Below are positions 43,670 to 53,600 of a DNA stretch of 64,000 nucleotides, one piece after another (position 1 is the first letter of the stretch; every line of letters begins with the position of its first letter). Source of the stretch: Paenibacillus sp. oral taxon 786 str. D14 (lineage in GTDB: Bacteria; Bacillota; Bacilli; Paenibacillales; Paenibacillaceae). The stretch spans positions 68,430-132,429 of the forward strand of contig NZ_GG695971.1 of assembly GCF_000159955.1 (NCBI RefSeq). The letters run 5' to 3'. The notes beneath the pieces are model-generated. The model did not search any database. It saw only the letters and a list, made by a program, of their open reading frames with translations, and had not been told where the DNA came from. The position numbers and the translations under genes are program-made.

Positions 43670-43932
43670 GACGATGCACCTCGATTGGCTTTATTTATAG
43701 GGTTTACCTTCATCATAGCAGATGATTCAAAAAGAATATATATTTTTTGCAATTTAATTGTTGACAATATAGCAGCTGGAGGCCGAACCGATCTGGTCAG
43801 CGAACCGTTCCGCTTGTATAACCGCGATTTTGCAGCTTTTGCTTCCCCGAAAGGTACGCTGGATTGTATCGCGGCGTTCGCCCGTTTTGCGGGAACATGA
43901 TTAATGAGCCGATGAGGCCATAACATAAATAG
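43670..43932 (+). other. Region with possible 3' gene fragment
   Basis: The plus-strand frame ending at TGA 43900 includes SEPFRLYNRDFAAFASPKG and ends FARFAGT. It looks protein-like but has no credible start and begins within the ohrR promoter region. It may be the tail of a lost gene. No family is recognised. Confidence 0.25.
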
Positions 43933-43970
43933 AAAAAGTCGGTCAGGAGTATATCCTGATCGACTTTTTT
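43933..43970. terminator. Bidirectional terminator before the purine permease
   Basis: AAAAAGTCGGTCAGGA pairs with TCCTGATCGACTTTTTT (one mismatch). Both flanks carry A or T runs, so it terminates the minus-strand permease gene. Confidence 0.88.
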
Positions 43971-43984
43971 CATGAATGATTATT

Positions 43985-45274
43985 TTATAAAACCGACTGC
44001 AGCAGGAAGTTAGCCAGGAACAGGAACGAGATGACGAACATGGAGATCGACAGCTGTTCCCGCTTCTTCGAAAACATCTTGAGCAGCGGATAAGCGATAA
44101 AGCCAAAAGCAATGCCGTCAACAATGCTATACGTTAAAGGGATCATCAGAATCACAAGAAACGCAGGGAACGCCTCGGAAAAATCGCTGAAATCGATCTT
44201 CGTAATATTCGTCAGCATCAGTCCGCCGATGATGATCAAGATCGGGGCGATTGCGGCGTCCGGGATCATTTTGATCAAGGGCATAAAGAACAGTGCGCCC
44301 AGGAACAACAGCCCGGTCGTCACCGAAGTTAACCCGGTTCTTCCGCCTGCGGTAATGCCGGCAGCTGTCTCGACCGTCGAAACCGTTGGGCTAGTGCCCA
44401 AGAGGCCGCAAGCCATTGCGGAAATCGATACGGCTTTCATCGATTTCCCGTTCTTCTCCGGAGCATTCAGCATGCCATCCACTTGCGAGTGGACAAGCCC
44501 GATATTTTCGAAGACCAGCACCAGCACCAGTGAGAAACAAGCCGTCAAGAACGGTACGCTGGCGATATGGCGGAGGTCTGCGCTCATCCAGACGTCACTG
44601 TAGCTTTGAAACGACAGCGATGCGGATGCGAACGATCCCAAGTCAACGATTCCGAACAACCAAGCCACCAGTGTCCCTAAAATAATGCTGATCAGAAAAT
44701 TCCCCGGAACCTTCTTCAAGAACAGGAACAGCGTAACGATCAGGTTGATGATCGAAGCTAGAACCAGCGGCGCCGATAAGTCGCCGAGCGCCACAAAGTG
44801 ACTGGTGTTGCCGGTGACAATGCCGCTCTTCTGCAAGCCGATGAAGGCAATGAACAGTCCGATTCCCACGGAAATCGATTCCTTCAGGGAAGCCGGAATG
44901 GCCCTGGAGATCAGGGAAGACAAGCCCGTAAAGGCAACCACGACGAACAGGATGCCCGCAAGCACCGTTGCGCCCAAGGCTTCTTGGTAGCTGAGTCCCA
45001 TCGAACCTACAATCGTATAAGTAAACAAGGCGTTGATCCCCATGCCGGGGACGAGAATTAACGGTGCGTTCGCAACGAACGCGACCAGCAAACAGCCGAC
45101 AAGCGAAGACAGCACGGTGGCCATAATCCCGGCCTCCAGCGGAATTCCTGCATCCTTCAGGATGTTGGCGTTGACGGCGATAATGTACACGATAGAGAAG
45201 AACGAGGTCAATCCAGCGACAAGCTCTCTTCTCACGTTCGTTTGGTGTTGCTTAAGCTTAAAAACTCCTTTCAT
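43985..45274 (-). CDS. NCS2-family purine permease (PbuG/PbuO type)
   Basis: The 429-residue, 12- to 14-helix transporter belongs to the AzgA-like branch of NCS2. It has the characteristic GMGINALFTYTIVG and GTSPTVSTVETAAGI motifs. Members import guanine, hypoxanthine or adenine. A clear TATAAT lies at 45357-45362 on the minus strand, but I see no purine-riboswitch aptamer in the short leader. The annotated ATG at 45274 lies just before an AAAGGAG sequence, so the true start could be a little downstream. Confidence 0.92.
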   Translation of the reverse strand: MKGVFKLKQHQTNVRRELVAGLTSFFSIVYIIAVNANILKDAGIPLEAGIMATVLSSLVGCLLVAFVANAPLILVPGMGINALFTYTIVGSMGLSYQEALGATVLAGILFVVVAFTGLSSLISRAIPASLKESISVGIGLFIAFIGLQKSGIVTGNTSHFVALGDLSAPLVLASIINLIVTLFLFLKKVPGNFLISIILGTLVAWLFGIVDLGSFASASLSFQSYSDVWMSADLRHIASVPFLTACFSLVLVLVFENIGLVHSQVDGMLNAPEKNGKSMKAVSISAMACGLLGTSPTVSTVETAAGITAGGRTGLTSVTTGLLFLGALFFMPLIKMIPDAAIAPILIIIGGLMLTNITKIDFSDFSEAFPAFLVILMIPLTYSIVDGIAFGFIAYPLLKMFSKKREQLSISMFVISFLFLANFLLQSVL

Positions 45275-45885
45275 GATGAAATCACACTTTCAAAATATCC
45301 CTCTCCCACCCGCATCAAACGAGGAACTTTCATTCCTATCGTTTATGCCAGAGGCTATTATACCACGGTTTGTGGTGGAATGCCCTTTACAAGTTGTTCC
45401 TTGATACGGATCGATGGCCAACGATAACAAAGCTGGCGGCGATTAGGTCTGATTTCGGGGCTGATGGACTTGCTTGCCGCAAACAACCTGAAACCCGAGG
45501 ATATCAGCTTCAAGATCACCTTGACCGACAAATCCGACGACAAGGACATCCTGGCGGCGTTTGCAAGCCGTATGCCCGAAGGCAAAGTCCTAGGCGCGAT
45601 ACGGTAAGCTTTACCGATGTGAAGAATCATTGGGGTAAGCCGTATATCCAAATTTCCCTTGAACAGCTGCCGATAACTAAGGAAAATGTGATTCTGAACG
45701 GATACAAGGATATGGTGAGTGTGGACGCGGCCTACCTGGAGAACGTTCGTCTGATGGTGCTATGGGGGTCTTTTTTGTACCGTTCTATTCCTGCGAAATG
45801 TTCTATGTTATTATACCAGCATGAGATAAGACTACATTGCACCTAGACACTTCTGCATGAACCCTAAGCCAAAGGAGTGAGGTCA
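45275..45885. other. Divergent intergenic region with surface-protein remnant
   Basis: The region holds the permease promoter (TATAAT, minus, 45357-45362) and a degraded coding remnant at about 45460-45770. No intact gene is present. Confidence 0.5.
45460..45770 (+). pseudogene. Degraded SLH-type surface protein remnant
   Basis: One frame reads DISFKITLTDKSDDKDIL and FASRMPEGKVLGAI before TAA. A second frame then continues with FTDVKNHWGKPYIQ, a typical S-layer homology domain start, and GYKDMVS. The two pieces look like non-adjacent parts of one cell-surface protein joined by deletion and frameshift. No start or complete domain remains. Confidence 0.4.
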
Positions 45886-47487
45886 ATGGATTACTTGCAT
45901 CACCCGTTTGCGTCCAAGCGTTATACCGTATTCGCGAAAAAAGGAATGGTAGCTACGTCCCAGCCATTGGCGACACAGGCCGGGCTTGAGATCCTGCAGC
46001 AAGGGGGGAACGCCATTGATGCCGCGATTGCGGCTGCGGCGGCGCTGACGGTCGTCGAACCGACCTCCAACGGGATTGGCGGGGATGCGTTTGCCCTCGT
46101 CTGGACGAAGGGGAAGCTCCACGGCTTGAACGCCTCCGGGCCGGCGCCGGCCCTGCTGACGGCCGAGGCCGTGAAGCGGCGGGGACATGAGCAAATGCCC
46201 AAGCTGGGGCTGGTGCCGATCACGGTCCCCGGAGTCCCCGCGGCTTGGGCGGAGCTGGCCGAGAAGTTCGGCAGACGTCCTTTGACGGAGAGCTTGAAGC
46301 CGGCGATCCGGTATGCCGAGGAAGGGTACCCCCTGACGCCGATCTTGGGCAAATATTGGGCGCGGGCTTACCAGGCGTACCGCAAACAGGAGGGACCGGA
46401 GTTCGAAGCCTGGTTCCACACCTTCGCTCCGCAAGGCCGCGCCCCTGAGATTGGGGAAGTGTGGAGTTCGAAAGGTCATGCGGAGAGTTTGCGCCGGATT
46501 GCTGCCAGTGAGGCGCGGGATTTTTACGAAGGGGAGCTGGCCCAGCGGATCGACGACTTTATGGTAGAGCATGGCGGTTTTTTAAGAAAATCCGATTTGT
46601 CTGCCTACCGGCCGGAGTGGGTTGAACCGATTTCGGCGAATTACCGGGGCTATGAGGTTTGGGAGATTCCGCCGAACGGGCAGGGGATGGTCGCGTTGAT
46701 GGCCTTAAATATCTATGAGCAGCTGGGGCAGCCCGAGTGGCTCTCCGCGGAGGCAGTGCATCGTCAGATCGAGGCGCTCAAGCTCGCGTTTACGGATGGC
46801 CAGGCCTGGATCACGGAGCCGGCGGATATGCCGGTCTCGACCGAATATCTGTTGTCCCGGGAATACGCCTCGTTACGGATCCAAGAGATCTGCGACACGG
46901 CGCTTGACCCGAAACCCATGGATCTGCCGAAGGGCGGGACCGTCTATTTGGCTGCGGCTGATGAGGAAGGCAATATGGTGTCCTATATTCAAAGCAACTA
47001 TATGGGTTTTGGCTCGGGTATCGTGATCCCCGGGACGGGAATTAGTCTGCAAAATCGCGGGGCCGACTTCTCGTTGGATGAACGGCATCCAAACTTCGTG
47101 AAGCCGGGGAAACGGACGTATCACACGATCATCCCCGGGTTTCTGACCAAGGATGGAGAAGCGGTCGGACCGTTTGGGGTGATGGGCGGCTACATGCAGC
47201 CACAAGGCCATATGCAGGTTATCATGAATACGGTGGATTACCGGCTGAATCCTCAAGCGGCACTGGATGTCCCGCGTTGGCAATGGGTTGGCGGCAAGAA
47301 GGTGCAGGTAGAGCCGGAGTTTCCGGGCGAGCTCATCGAGGCGCTCCGGCAAAAGGGGCATGCCATCGAAGTGATGCCGGACGGAGGAGGCTTCGGACGC
47401 GGCCAAATCATTTGGCGGGATCCGCAAACCGGCGTGCTGGCCGGCGGGACGGAATCCCGAACGGACGGCATGATCGCGGCTTGGTAA
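45886..47487 (+). CDS. Gamma-glutamyltransferase-family protein (YwrD-like)
   Basis: The 533-residue protein is a gamma-glutamyltranspeptidase homologue of the N-terminal-nucleophile class. The predicted catalytic threonine is T352 in KGGTVYLAAAD, at the autocleavage site between large and small subunits. It has GGNAIDAAIA and GIGGDAFALVW near the N-terminus. It lacks a signal peptide, as does B. subtilis YwrD, so it is probably cytoplasmic. ATG 45886 lies eight bases after AAAGGAG; the earlier GTG overlaps that site. sfsA follows 22 bases downstream. Confidence 0.92.
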   Translation: MDYLHHPFASKRYTVFAKKGMVATSQPLATQAGLEILQQGGNAIDAAIAAAAALTVVEPTSNGIGGDAFALVWTKGKLHGLNASGPAPALLTAEAVKRRGHEQMPKLGLVPITVPGVPAAWAELAEKFGRRPLTESLKPAIRYAEEGYPLTPILGKYWARAYQAYRKQEGPEFEAWFHTFAPQGRAPEIGEVWSSKGHAESLRRIAASEARDFYEGELAQRIDDFMVEHGGFLRKSDLSAYRPEWVEPISANYRGYEVWEIPPNGQGMVALMALNIYEQLGQPEWLSAEAVHRQIEALKLAFTDGQAWITEPADMPVSTEYLLSREYASLRIQEICDTALDPKPMDLPKGGTVYLAAADEEGNMVSYIQSNYMGFGSGIVIPGTGISLQNRGADFSLDERHPNFVKPGKRTYHTIIPGFLTKDGEAVGPFGVMGGYMQPQGHMQVIMNTVDYRLNPQAALDVPRWQWVGGKKVQVEPEFPGELIEALRQKGHAIEVMPDGGGFGRGQIIWRDPQTGVLAGGTESRTDGMIAAW

Positions 47488-47509
47488 TCCCTAAGGGAAG
47501 TGAAGAGAG

Positions 47510-48196
47510 ATGAAGTATGGGAGCATCGTACACGGACAGCTCCAGCGGCGGGTGAACCGGTTTATCGCCGAGGTTGTGGTGGACGGTGCCTTGGAACAGG
47601 TGCATGTGAAAAATACCGGTCGGCTGAAGGAGCTCCTGCTAACGGATACAGAGGTTCTGCTGGAGGTTTCTGATCGGCCCGAGCGGAAGACGAAATATTC
47701 CTTGATTGCGGCTGCCAAGGACGGAGGCTGGGTGAACGTCGATTCGCAAGCGCCAAATCCGGTAGCGTTCGAGGCATTGAAGGCAGGGCGGATCGCGGAG
47801 ATCGGGCTGGTCAGTTGCGTGAAGCGGGAAGTCACCTACGGCGATTCCCGGTTTGATCTCTACTACGAAAAAGACGAGGAACGAGGGTTCATCGAGGTCA
47901 AAGGCGTCACGCTCCAGCAGGAATGTATCGCTATGTTCCCAGATGCCCCAACGGCGCGGGGAACCAAACATGTGTTGGAGTTGGCTAAGGCCGTTCAGGA
48001 AGGATACACCGGGACGGTGCTTTTTGTGGTGCAAATGCAGGGATGCCGCGAATTTACGCCTTACCGGGACATGGATCCGGCCTTTGCGGACGCCTTGGAA
48101 GAGGCCTCCCGGCAAGGGGTGCGGATTTTGGCTTATGAATCCGTCGTGACGGAACAAGAGATCGTGTTGGGAGGCGGTCTCCCGGTTCATCTATGA
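47510..48196 (+). CDS. sfsA: SfsA family DNA/RNA nuclease homologue
   Basis: The 228-residue SfsA protein has an N-terminal OB-like fold and a C-terminal nuclease-like domain with FDLYYEKDEERGFIEVKGVTL, where the D and E-x-K residues form the probable metal site. E. coli SfsA was named for maltose-fermentation stimulation and has been reported as a nuclease. It follows the gamma-glutamyltransferase gene closely and likely shares its transcript. Confidence 0.93.
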   Translation: MKYGSIVHGQLQRRVNRFIAEVVVDGALEQVHVKNTGRLKELLLTDTEVLLEVSDRPERKTKYSLIAAAKDGGWVNVDSQAPNPVAFEALKAGRIAEIGLVSCVKREVTYGDSRFDLYYEKDEERGFIEVKGVTLQQECIAMFPDAPTARGTKHVLELAKAVQEGYTGTVLFVVQMQGCREFTPYRDMDPAFADALEEASRQGVRILAYESVVTEQEIVLGGGLPVHL

Positions 48197-48287
48197 GATG
48201 GGTTCACGGCAGGGCGACGGAGTTGCATTCTTGCTGACTTTATGATGAAATTTACGAAGACGGAACAAGAAAAGGAAGGGGAGCCCC

Positions 48288-49145
48288 ATGAAATTAAGAG
48301 TATCCGCTGTCCAATATCATCTGCATACGATTGGCAGCTTTGACGAGTTCGCCCGTCAGGCCGAACACTATATCAAAACCGCGGAGGAGTTCAGCTCGGA
48401 TTTCGTGCTGTTCCCCGAGTTTTTTACCACGCAGCTGATGTCGATCGGCTCGCCGGACGGCAGAGCGTTGACCATCCAGGAGCTGCCGGATTTTACAGAG
48501 CAATACCGCACTCTGTTTAGCGGATTGGCTCGGCAGACCGGAATGCATATCATCGGCGGCACGCATGTGCTGCGCAAAGGCGACCGGTTGTACAACGTGG
48601 CGCATCTGTTTTATCCCGATGGGCGAATCGCGGAGCAAGCCAAGCTGCACATTACGCCTACCGAAGTGACGGAATGGAACATGACGCCGGGCGACGGCCT
48701 GGAAGTGTTTGAAACCGACAAGGGCAAAATCGCCATGTTGACTTGTTATGACATCGAGTTTCCGGAGATCGTCCGGATGGCCAAAGCGAAAGGTGCGGAC
48801 GTCATTTTCTGTCCATCCTGCACGGACGACCGCCATGGCTTCCATCGAGTTCGTTACTGCTGCCATGCGAGAGCGGTCGAGAACCAGGTGTACATCGTCA
48901 CCACGGGGACGGTCGGATCGCTGCCGACGGTGGACTTCATGCGGGGCAACTTCGGGCAGGCGGCGGTCATCACGCCAAACGACGTACCGTTTCCGCCGCG
49001 CGGCATTTTGGTGGAAGGCGAGATCAATGACGATATGATCGTTACCGCCGATCTGGATTTGGAGCTGCTCTATCAGGTTCGGGAGAAAGGCTCCGTCACC
49101 ACCTGGCGAGATCGTCGGACCGATCTGTACACCGACTGGAACTAA
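48288..49145 (+). CDS. Nitrilase-superfamily carbon-nitrogen hydrolase
   Basis: The 285-residue enzyme has the Glu-Lys-Cys triad of the superfamily: E in LFPEFF, K in KLHITPTE and C in LTCYDIEFPE. The sequence is close to the C-terminal half of B. subtilis YhcX, where the nitrilase domain is fused to a GNAT domain; here the GNAT partner is a separate downstream gene. The reaction is probably hydrolysis of an amide or nitrile, or N-acyl transfer. GAAAGGAAGGGGAG precedes the ATG. Confidence 0.93.
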   Translation: MKLRVSAVQYHLHTIGSFDEFARQAEHYIKTAEEFSSDFVLFPEFFTTQLMSIGSPDGRALTIQELPDFTEQYRTLFSGLARQTGMHIIGGTHVLRKGDRLYNVAHLFYPDGRIAEQAKLHITPTEVTEWNMTPGDGLEVFETDKGKIAMLTCYDIEFPEIVRMAKAKGADVIFCPSCTDDRHGFHRVRYCCHARAVENQVYIVTTGTVGSLPTVDFMRGNFGQAAVITPNDVPFPPRGILVEGEINDDMIVTADLDLELLYQVREKGSVTTWRDRRTDLYTDWN

Positions 49146-49184
49146 ACCAAGCAGAACGCAGGCTGCCCATGGAGGAGAGACGCG

Positions 49185-49865
49185 ATGTATCGTAAAGAAT
49201 GGTACGTGTTTAATGATCAGGGTCGGCCGGTGCCGGCCGTGATTCGGAACTACGAAGAGAAGGATTTTCCGGGGTTGATCCGCATTCAGCAGGAGAGCTT
49301 CCCGCCTCCTTTTCCTTCGGAATTATGGTGGAACGAGGAACAGCTAAGCAACCATGTGCGGTTGTTCCCGGAAGGCGCGTTATGCGTCGAAGTCAACGGG
49401 GAGCTGGCAGGCTCCATGACCGGGCTTAAGGTCGATTTCGACCCCGGCAAGCCGGAGCATTCTTGGGCGGACATCACCGATAACGGGTACATCCGCAACC
49501 ACCGCCCCGATGGGAACACGCTGTACGTCGTGGATATCAGCGTCCGGCCGTCCTACCGGCAATGGGGCCTAGGCAAATGGCTGATGTTGTCCATGTATGA
49601 GCTGGTGGTGCACCAAGGCCTCCAGCGTTTGCTGGGCGGCGGCAGAATGCCGGGCTACCATAAGTACGCGGCGGAAATGACGGCAGAGCAATATCTGAAC
49701 GCCGTTGTGAGAGGTGAGCTGAAGGATCCGGTGATCACCTTCCTGCTGCGCTGCGGCCGTACGCCGGTCACGGTCGTGCGTGATTATCTGGAAGATGAGG
49801 AATCGCGGAATTACGCCGCATTGATGGAATGGAGAAATCCGTTTCTCCAGCGCAATTTTGAATAG
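49185..49865 (+). CDS. GNAT acetyltransferase (YhcX N-domain-like)
   Basis: The 226-residue GNAT protein has the acetyl-CoA-binding core VVDISVRPSYRQWGLGKWLM and a long C-terminal extension with GGGRMPGYHKYA and YAALMEWRNPF. The extension is characteristic of the domain that in YhcX is fused to a nitrilase. It lies 39 bases after the nitrilase gene. Together the two probably act on the same small amine or amide substrate. Confidence 0.9.
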   Translation: MYRKEWYVFNDQGRPVPAVIRNYEEKDFPGLIRIQQESFPPPFPSELWWNEEQLSNHVRLFPEGALCVEVNGELAGSMTGLKVDFDPGKPEHSWADITDNGYIRNHRPDGNTLYVVDISVRPSYRQWGLGKWLMLSMYELVVHQGLQRLLGGGRMPGYHKYAAEMTAEQYLNAVVRGELKDPVITFLLRCGRTPVTVVRDYLEDEESRNYAALMEWRNPFLQRNFE

Positions 49866-49881
49866 GAGGCGTTATAAGGTT

Positions 49882-50553
49882 ATGGAATATATCCGAATCA
49901 CGAATATTCAGGATCCTTTGTTCAAATCGATGCATCAGCTGATGCAAAACGTATTCCCGCCGGAGGAAGTGCTGGAATTTGATCTATGGAAAGAGCCGCT
50001 GGAAGACCCCGGCATTCGCGTCTTCGTCGCGGTGCACGAAGGTCAGGTTGTTGGGGCGACGGAGTACCGTTATTATGAGGACTTCAACGTGGCGATGACC
50101 GACTTCACGATTATCGGCCAAGCCGGGCTTGGCATTGGTCGGTTCCTGGCGGATCGCCGGCTGCGCGATTTGCACGCTTTGGCGGAGGCGAACGGGAAGA
50201 AGCTGCGCGGGATGTTCGCGGAAATCTACAATCCTTACCGGGTGGAGCATCACGAATTCGGCGGCGTGAAGCCGATGGATCCATACGTACGCCGCGAAGT
50301 GTTGTCCCACCTCGGGTACATGCGCCTGGACTTTCCGTACGTGCATCCGTCCTGGAACAATGACGGAGAAGCGGTCAGCGGGCTGGATCTTTGCTTCCTG
50401 CCGATGGACGGCAACGATGACAGCCTGGAAACGGCGCTGATCGTGCAATTCCTGGAGCGGTATTACACGGTGCTGCCGAACAAGCCGCAAGCGTGGTACG
50501 ACATGGTGGAAGGCCTGAAAGCGCAGGATCGCATGAAGCTGCTGCCGATTTAA
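49882..50553 (+). CDS. Second GNAT-family protein of the nitrilase cluster
   Basis: This 223-residue protein has an N-terminal GNAT-like fold (VFVAVHEGQVVGATEYRYYEDF in parts, then GLGIGRFLADRRL as the acetyl-CoA loop) and a longer C-terminal part with VHPSWNNDGEAVSGLDLCFLP. It starts 16 bases after the previous gene; AGGAGG lies at the end of that gene. It is the third gene of the nitrilase-GNAT-GNAT unit. The substrate is unknown. Confidence 0.85.
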   Translation: MEYIRITNIQDPLFKSMHQLMQNVFPPEEVLEFDLWKEPLEDPGIRVFVAVHEGQVVGATEYRYYEDFNVAMTDFTIIGQAGLGIGRFLADRRLRDLHALAEANGKKLRGMFAEIYNPYRVEHHEFGGVKPMDPYVRREVLSHLGYMRLDFPYVHPSWNNDGEAVSGLDLCFLPMDGNDDSLETALIVQFLERYYTVLPNKPQAWYDMVEGLKAQDRMKLLPI

Positions 50554-50585
50554 GTCAGGAATCTCTCTCCTGATCGACTTTTTCA
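50554..50585 (+). terminator. Terminator of the nitrilase-GNAT cluster
   Basis: GTCAGGA pairs with TCCTGAT, followed by CGACTTTTT. The stem resembles the one at 43933. Confidence 0.75.
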
Positions 50586-50610
50586 TAATTATCCCGTTCC
50601 TTCAGCACAG

Positions 50611-50656
50611 AGGCGGCACCCGTCATTGGACAGGTACCGCCTTTGTGTGCTTTTTT
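50611..50656 (+). terminator. Second intrinsic terminator
   Basis: GGCGGCACC pairs with GGTACCGCC (one mismatch) and is followed by TTTGTGTGCTTTTTT. It lies just beyond the 3' end of the convergent GH87 gene. Confidence 0.65.
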
Positions 50657-50660
50657 GGGA

Positions 50661-53600
50661 TCACCAGTTATTGCCCGAAACCCGAATCACATTGAAATTC
50701 GGCGTCTGGTTCTCGCCATAGATGGCCGTGATTCCCGGATTGTTGACCCTAACATTGGTGAAGCGGGCTTCGCCAACAACAGGTCCTTGGCCTTGTTCCG
50801 CTCTCACGACCAGCTTAATCCCGTAGCGGGTTGGGTTGTTGATCGTGATGTTTTCTAGCCGTACGTTCTGCATCGGCAGATTCTCCGGCGATTTGGATTG
50901 GAACATCAAGCCGAAGTACACCGGATTATTGATGTCCACGTTTTTCACCAGGATATTCTTGAAATCCCGGTCTCCGCCGAAGAACCAGATCGCCCCGAAG
51001 TTCTGATAATCGTTAATCTTGTCGTCCGCTCCGACGCTGGTCCAGAAATCACCGCCGGTACGGTCCAGCGTGACGCCGTCGATGACGGTATCTTGGTCTC
51101 CGAAGCCCAGCGTATTATAGCCGAAGCTTAAGCTGCTGATGGTGACGCCGGGGTAAGTGAGCGTATCCGCGCCATACAGGTTCTGGAACAGGTTGTTCTG
51201 GCCGCCGTAGACGGCGAAGGCGGCAGCCCGGCGTACGTTGACGGCGGTGAGGTTCGTGTACTTGTTCCCCACATTGTACGAGCCGCCGGCGTCAATTGCG
51301 CTAAACAATGCAAATGCGTCGTCGCCCGTACCGCGGGCATAGTTGTTGTCGATCACGTTGTAGGAAGAGCCGTTGGTCATGTTGATGCCGTCGGCGAACA
51401 TATTTTTAATCCGGTTATTCTTGAAGGTATTGTAGGAAGAGTTCACGCCCCAATACAGGCAAACGAAATGCTCGGCCCAAATGTTCTCAATGCTGACGTT
51501 CTGCATGCCGTTCCCGTCAATGAACTTGCCTGGACCGTCCTGACGGTAGACGTAGTTCCCCCAGGCGGACAAGTCCTTGATGGTGGATCCGTTTGCGGTG
51601 GAGCTGATGTTAAACCCAACGTCGGTGTTCGTTTGATTTTGCGGTGCAACCAGCTTGGTGTGCCAAGGACCGGCTCCAATGATTTCCGTTGCCCGGCCGT
51701 ACAGGAAAATCTTCGACGAAATCGTCCACTCCCCAGCCGGAATGAAAATCCCTTTCTTGGACGGATCCTGGCGGAACTCGTTCAGCGCTTGTTCAATCGA
51801 TTTCGTCGTCGAAACTTCAACATATTTGCTAGGATCCGGATTTGAGGCTGGCGGCGCTACGTTCTCCGTCTCGATCATATCTACGTAAATCCAGGGAACG
51901 TCCCCAGCATCCTTCTGGATTCGGATTTTCGTGCCAGCCGGATAGACTTGGTCGAGCAAGAGCTGGGAGTCTTCGTACAGCCAGTAAGCCTTAGAGCCGG
52001 AGTTATTGTACCCTAGTTCTCCAAGCGTGGAAGGTGTGGCGTACACGTAAGAGAATTTGGAAGTCACGGTAAAATTGCCTTTATCCACGCCGTTCACATA
52101 GATACTGATCGTACCGTTGGTATTCTCAGCTACGGCATTCCGGAGCACAAACGCATTGGCCGGCTGGGTCAGCGTAAACTCCACGTACTCGCCTGTGGCA
52201 TCCAGATAAACGGCCGAACGTCCGGAGGCTTCACCGGCAAAATCACCCGGCGTAAAGTTCGGCGCCAGCCGCGTTCCATTGGTGCTGTTCGAAGGAGCTT
52301 CGGCCTCCAGCACGGTAAATGGCATGTTAGCCCCTCGACCGGAATATAAGCTGACAGTGCTGCTGTTGTTGTTCCGCTTCACTGCGACCTCGTTGGCATC
52401 GTCAGCTACCGTTGTCGTTACCGTGTAGCTGCCGTCCACTGCAGTCCACGTTCCCATCGTCACACTGACGGATGATCCCGGAGCAAGCGTCCCGCTATAG
52501 GAACCGTTTAGCGTTCGTACGGTTGTCCCCGAGCTGTTCTTCAGTTCTAAGGTGATCGGGTGCGCTCCGCCAGCGGAAGCGATCGTGCCTTGGTTTTTCA
52601 GGTTCACGGTAAAGGTGACGGTATTGCCTGCGCTCGGATTCGAAGGCGTCCAAGCCGCGGTTGCGATCAGGTCGGAGCTTTGTACCTGGTTGATCGTGAG
52701 CGGCGTGGGATGCGTGTAGGTGTTGTTCGCTTCATCGGTTTCAAAAACCGCGTTGTCCTCATCCACCTTGGCGATCACGGCGTAAGAACCAGCGTCTTTT
52801 GCATCAATTGTGGTGGAGACGTTCGCCGTTGCACCAGGGGCAAGCGCACTAACGGGGGCCGTACCAACAAGGGTGCTTCCTAAGTAGAAGTTCACATTCG
52901 TAGTGCCGGATGCCACGGTCCCCGCATTACGGACCACCGCGTTGAGTGTAACGGCTTGGGTCTCATCCGGAGAGGCCGGCGACCAGGAGAGATTGGTTAC
53001 GGTCAGATCCGGATTGGGTGCAGGTGTTCCAAAGATCTGGAACTCCGCCACTTGCCCGCCGGGGGCCCCGGAATTGGCCGTAAACCGCAGCTGCACTTGG
53101 CTTACCGTGGCGCTGATGGGGATGGTGACCGTGTTCTGTGTAGTAGGATTAAACGTATAGGAAGCGGCGGAGACCAGGTTCGTAAAGGTGGTGGAATTTT
53201 GGTCATGCCCCAGCACTTGAATCGTTTGCGTTCGTGTTGCCCATTCGCTGGAAGGGTTCAGTTTCAGGACAATCGCCGTGATGTTGGCATTGGCCCCCAG
53301 GTCCACGGTGAGTGTGCTCGGATGGCCGTTGCCTTCCCAATAGGTCGAGACGTCGTTATCGTTGGCATTGGCGGCAACAAAAATATACGTTGAGGAGGAC
53401 GCGGTAATCGTCTTGCCGATGGCGAGATTGGTTCCGGTTTCTCCGCCGGAGCCGTTCCGCGTCACGGTATTGCTTGGCGGCGAAACGTTACCGGCCGCAT
53501 CCTTGGCGACGACATAGTAAGAGACGGTAACATTCGCCGGCTGCGAGTCTGTATAAGTCAGCGTCGATCCGTTGACGCTGTCGCGAAGCTGACCGTTGGC

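Noticed and set aside
45275..45420. Purine riboswitch before the NCS2 permease
   Set aside because: The leader from the TATAAT to the start is short and lacks the conserved purine-aptamer loops.
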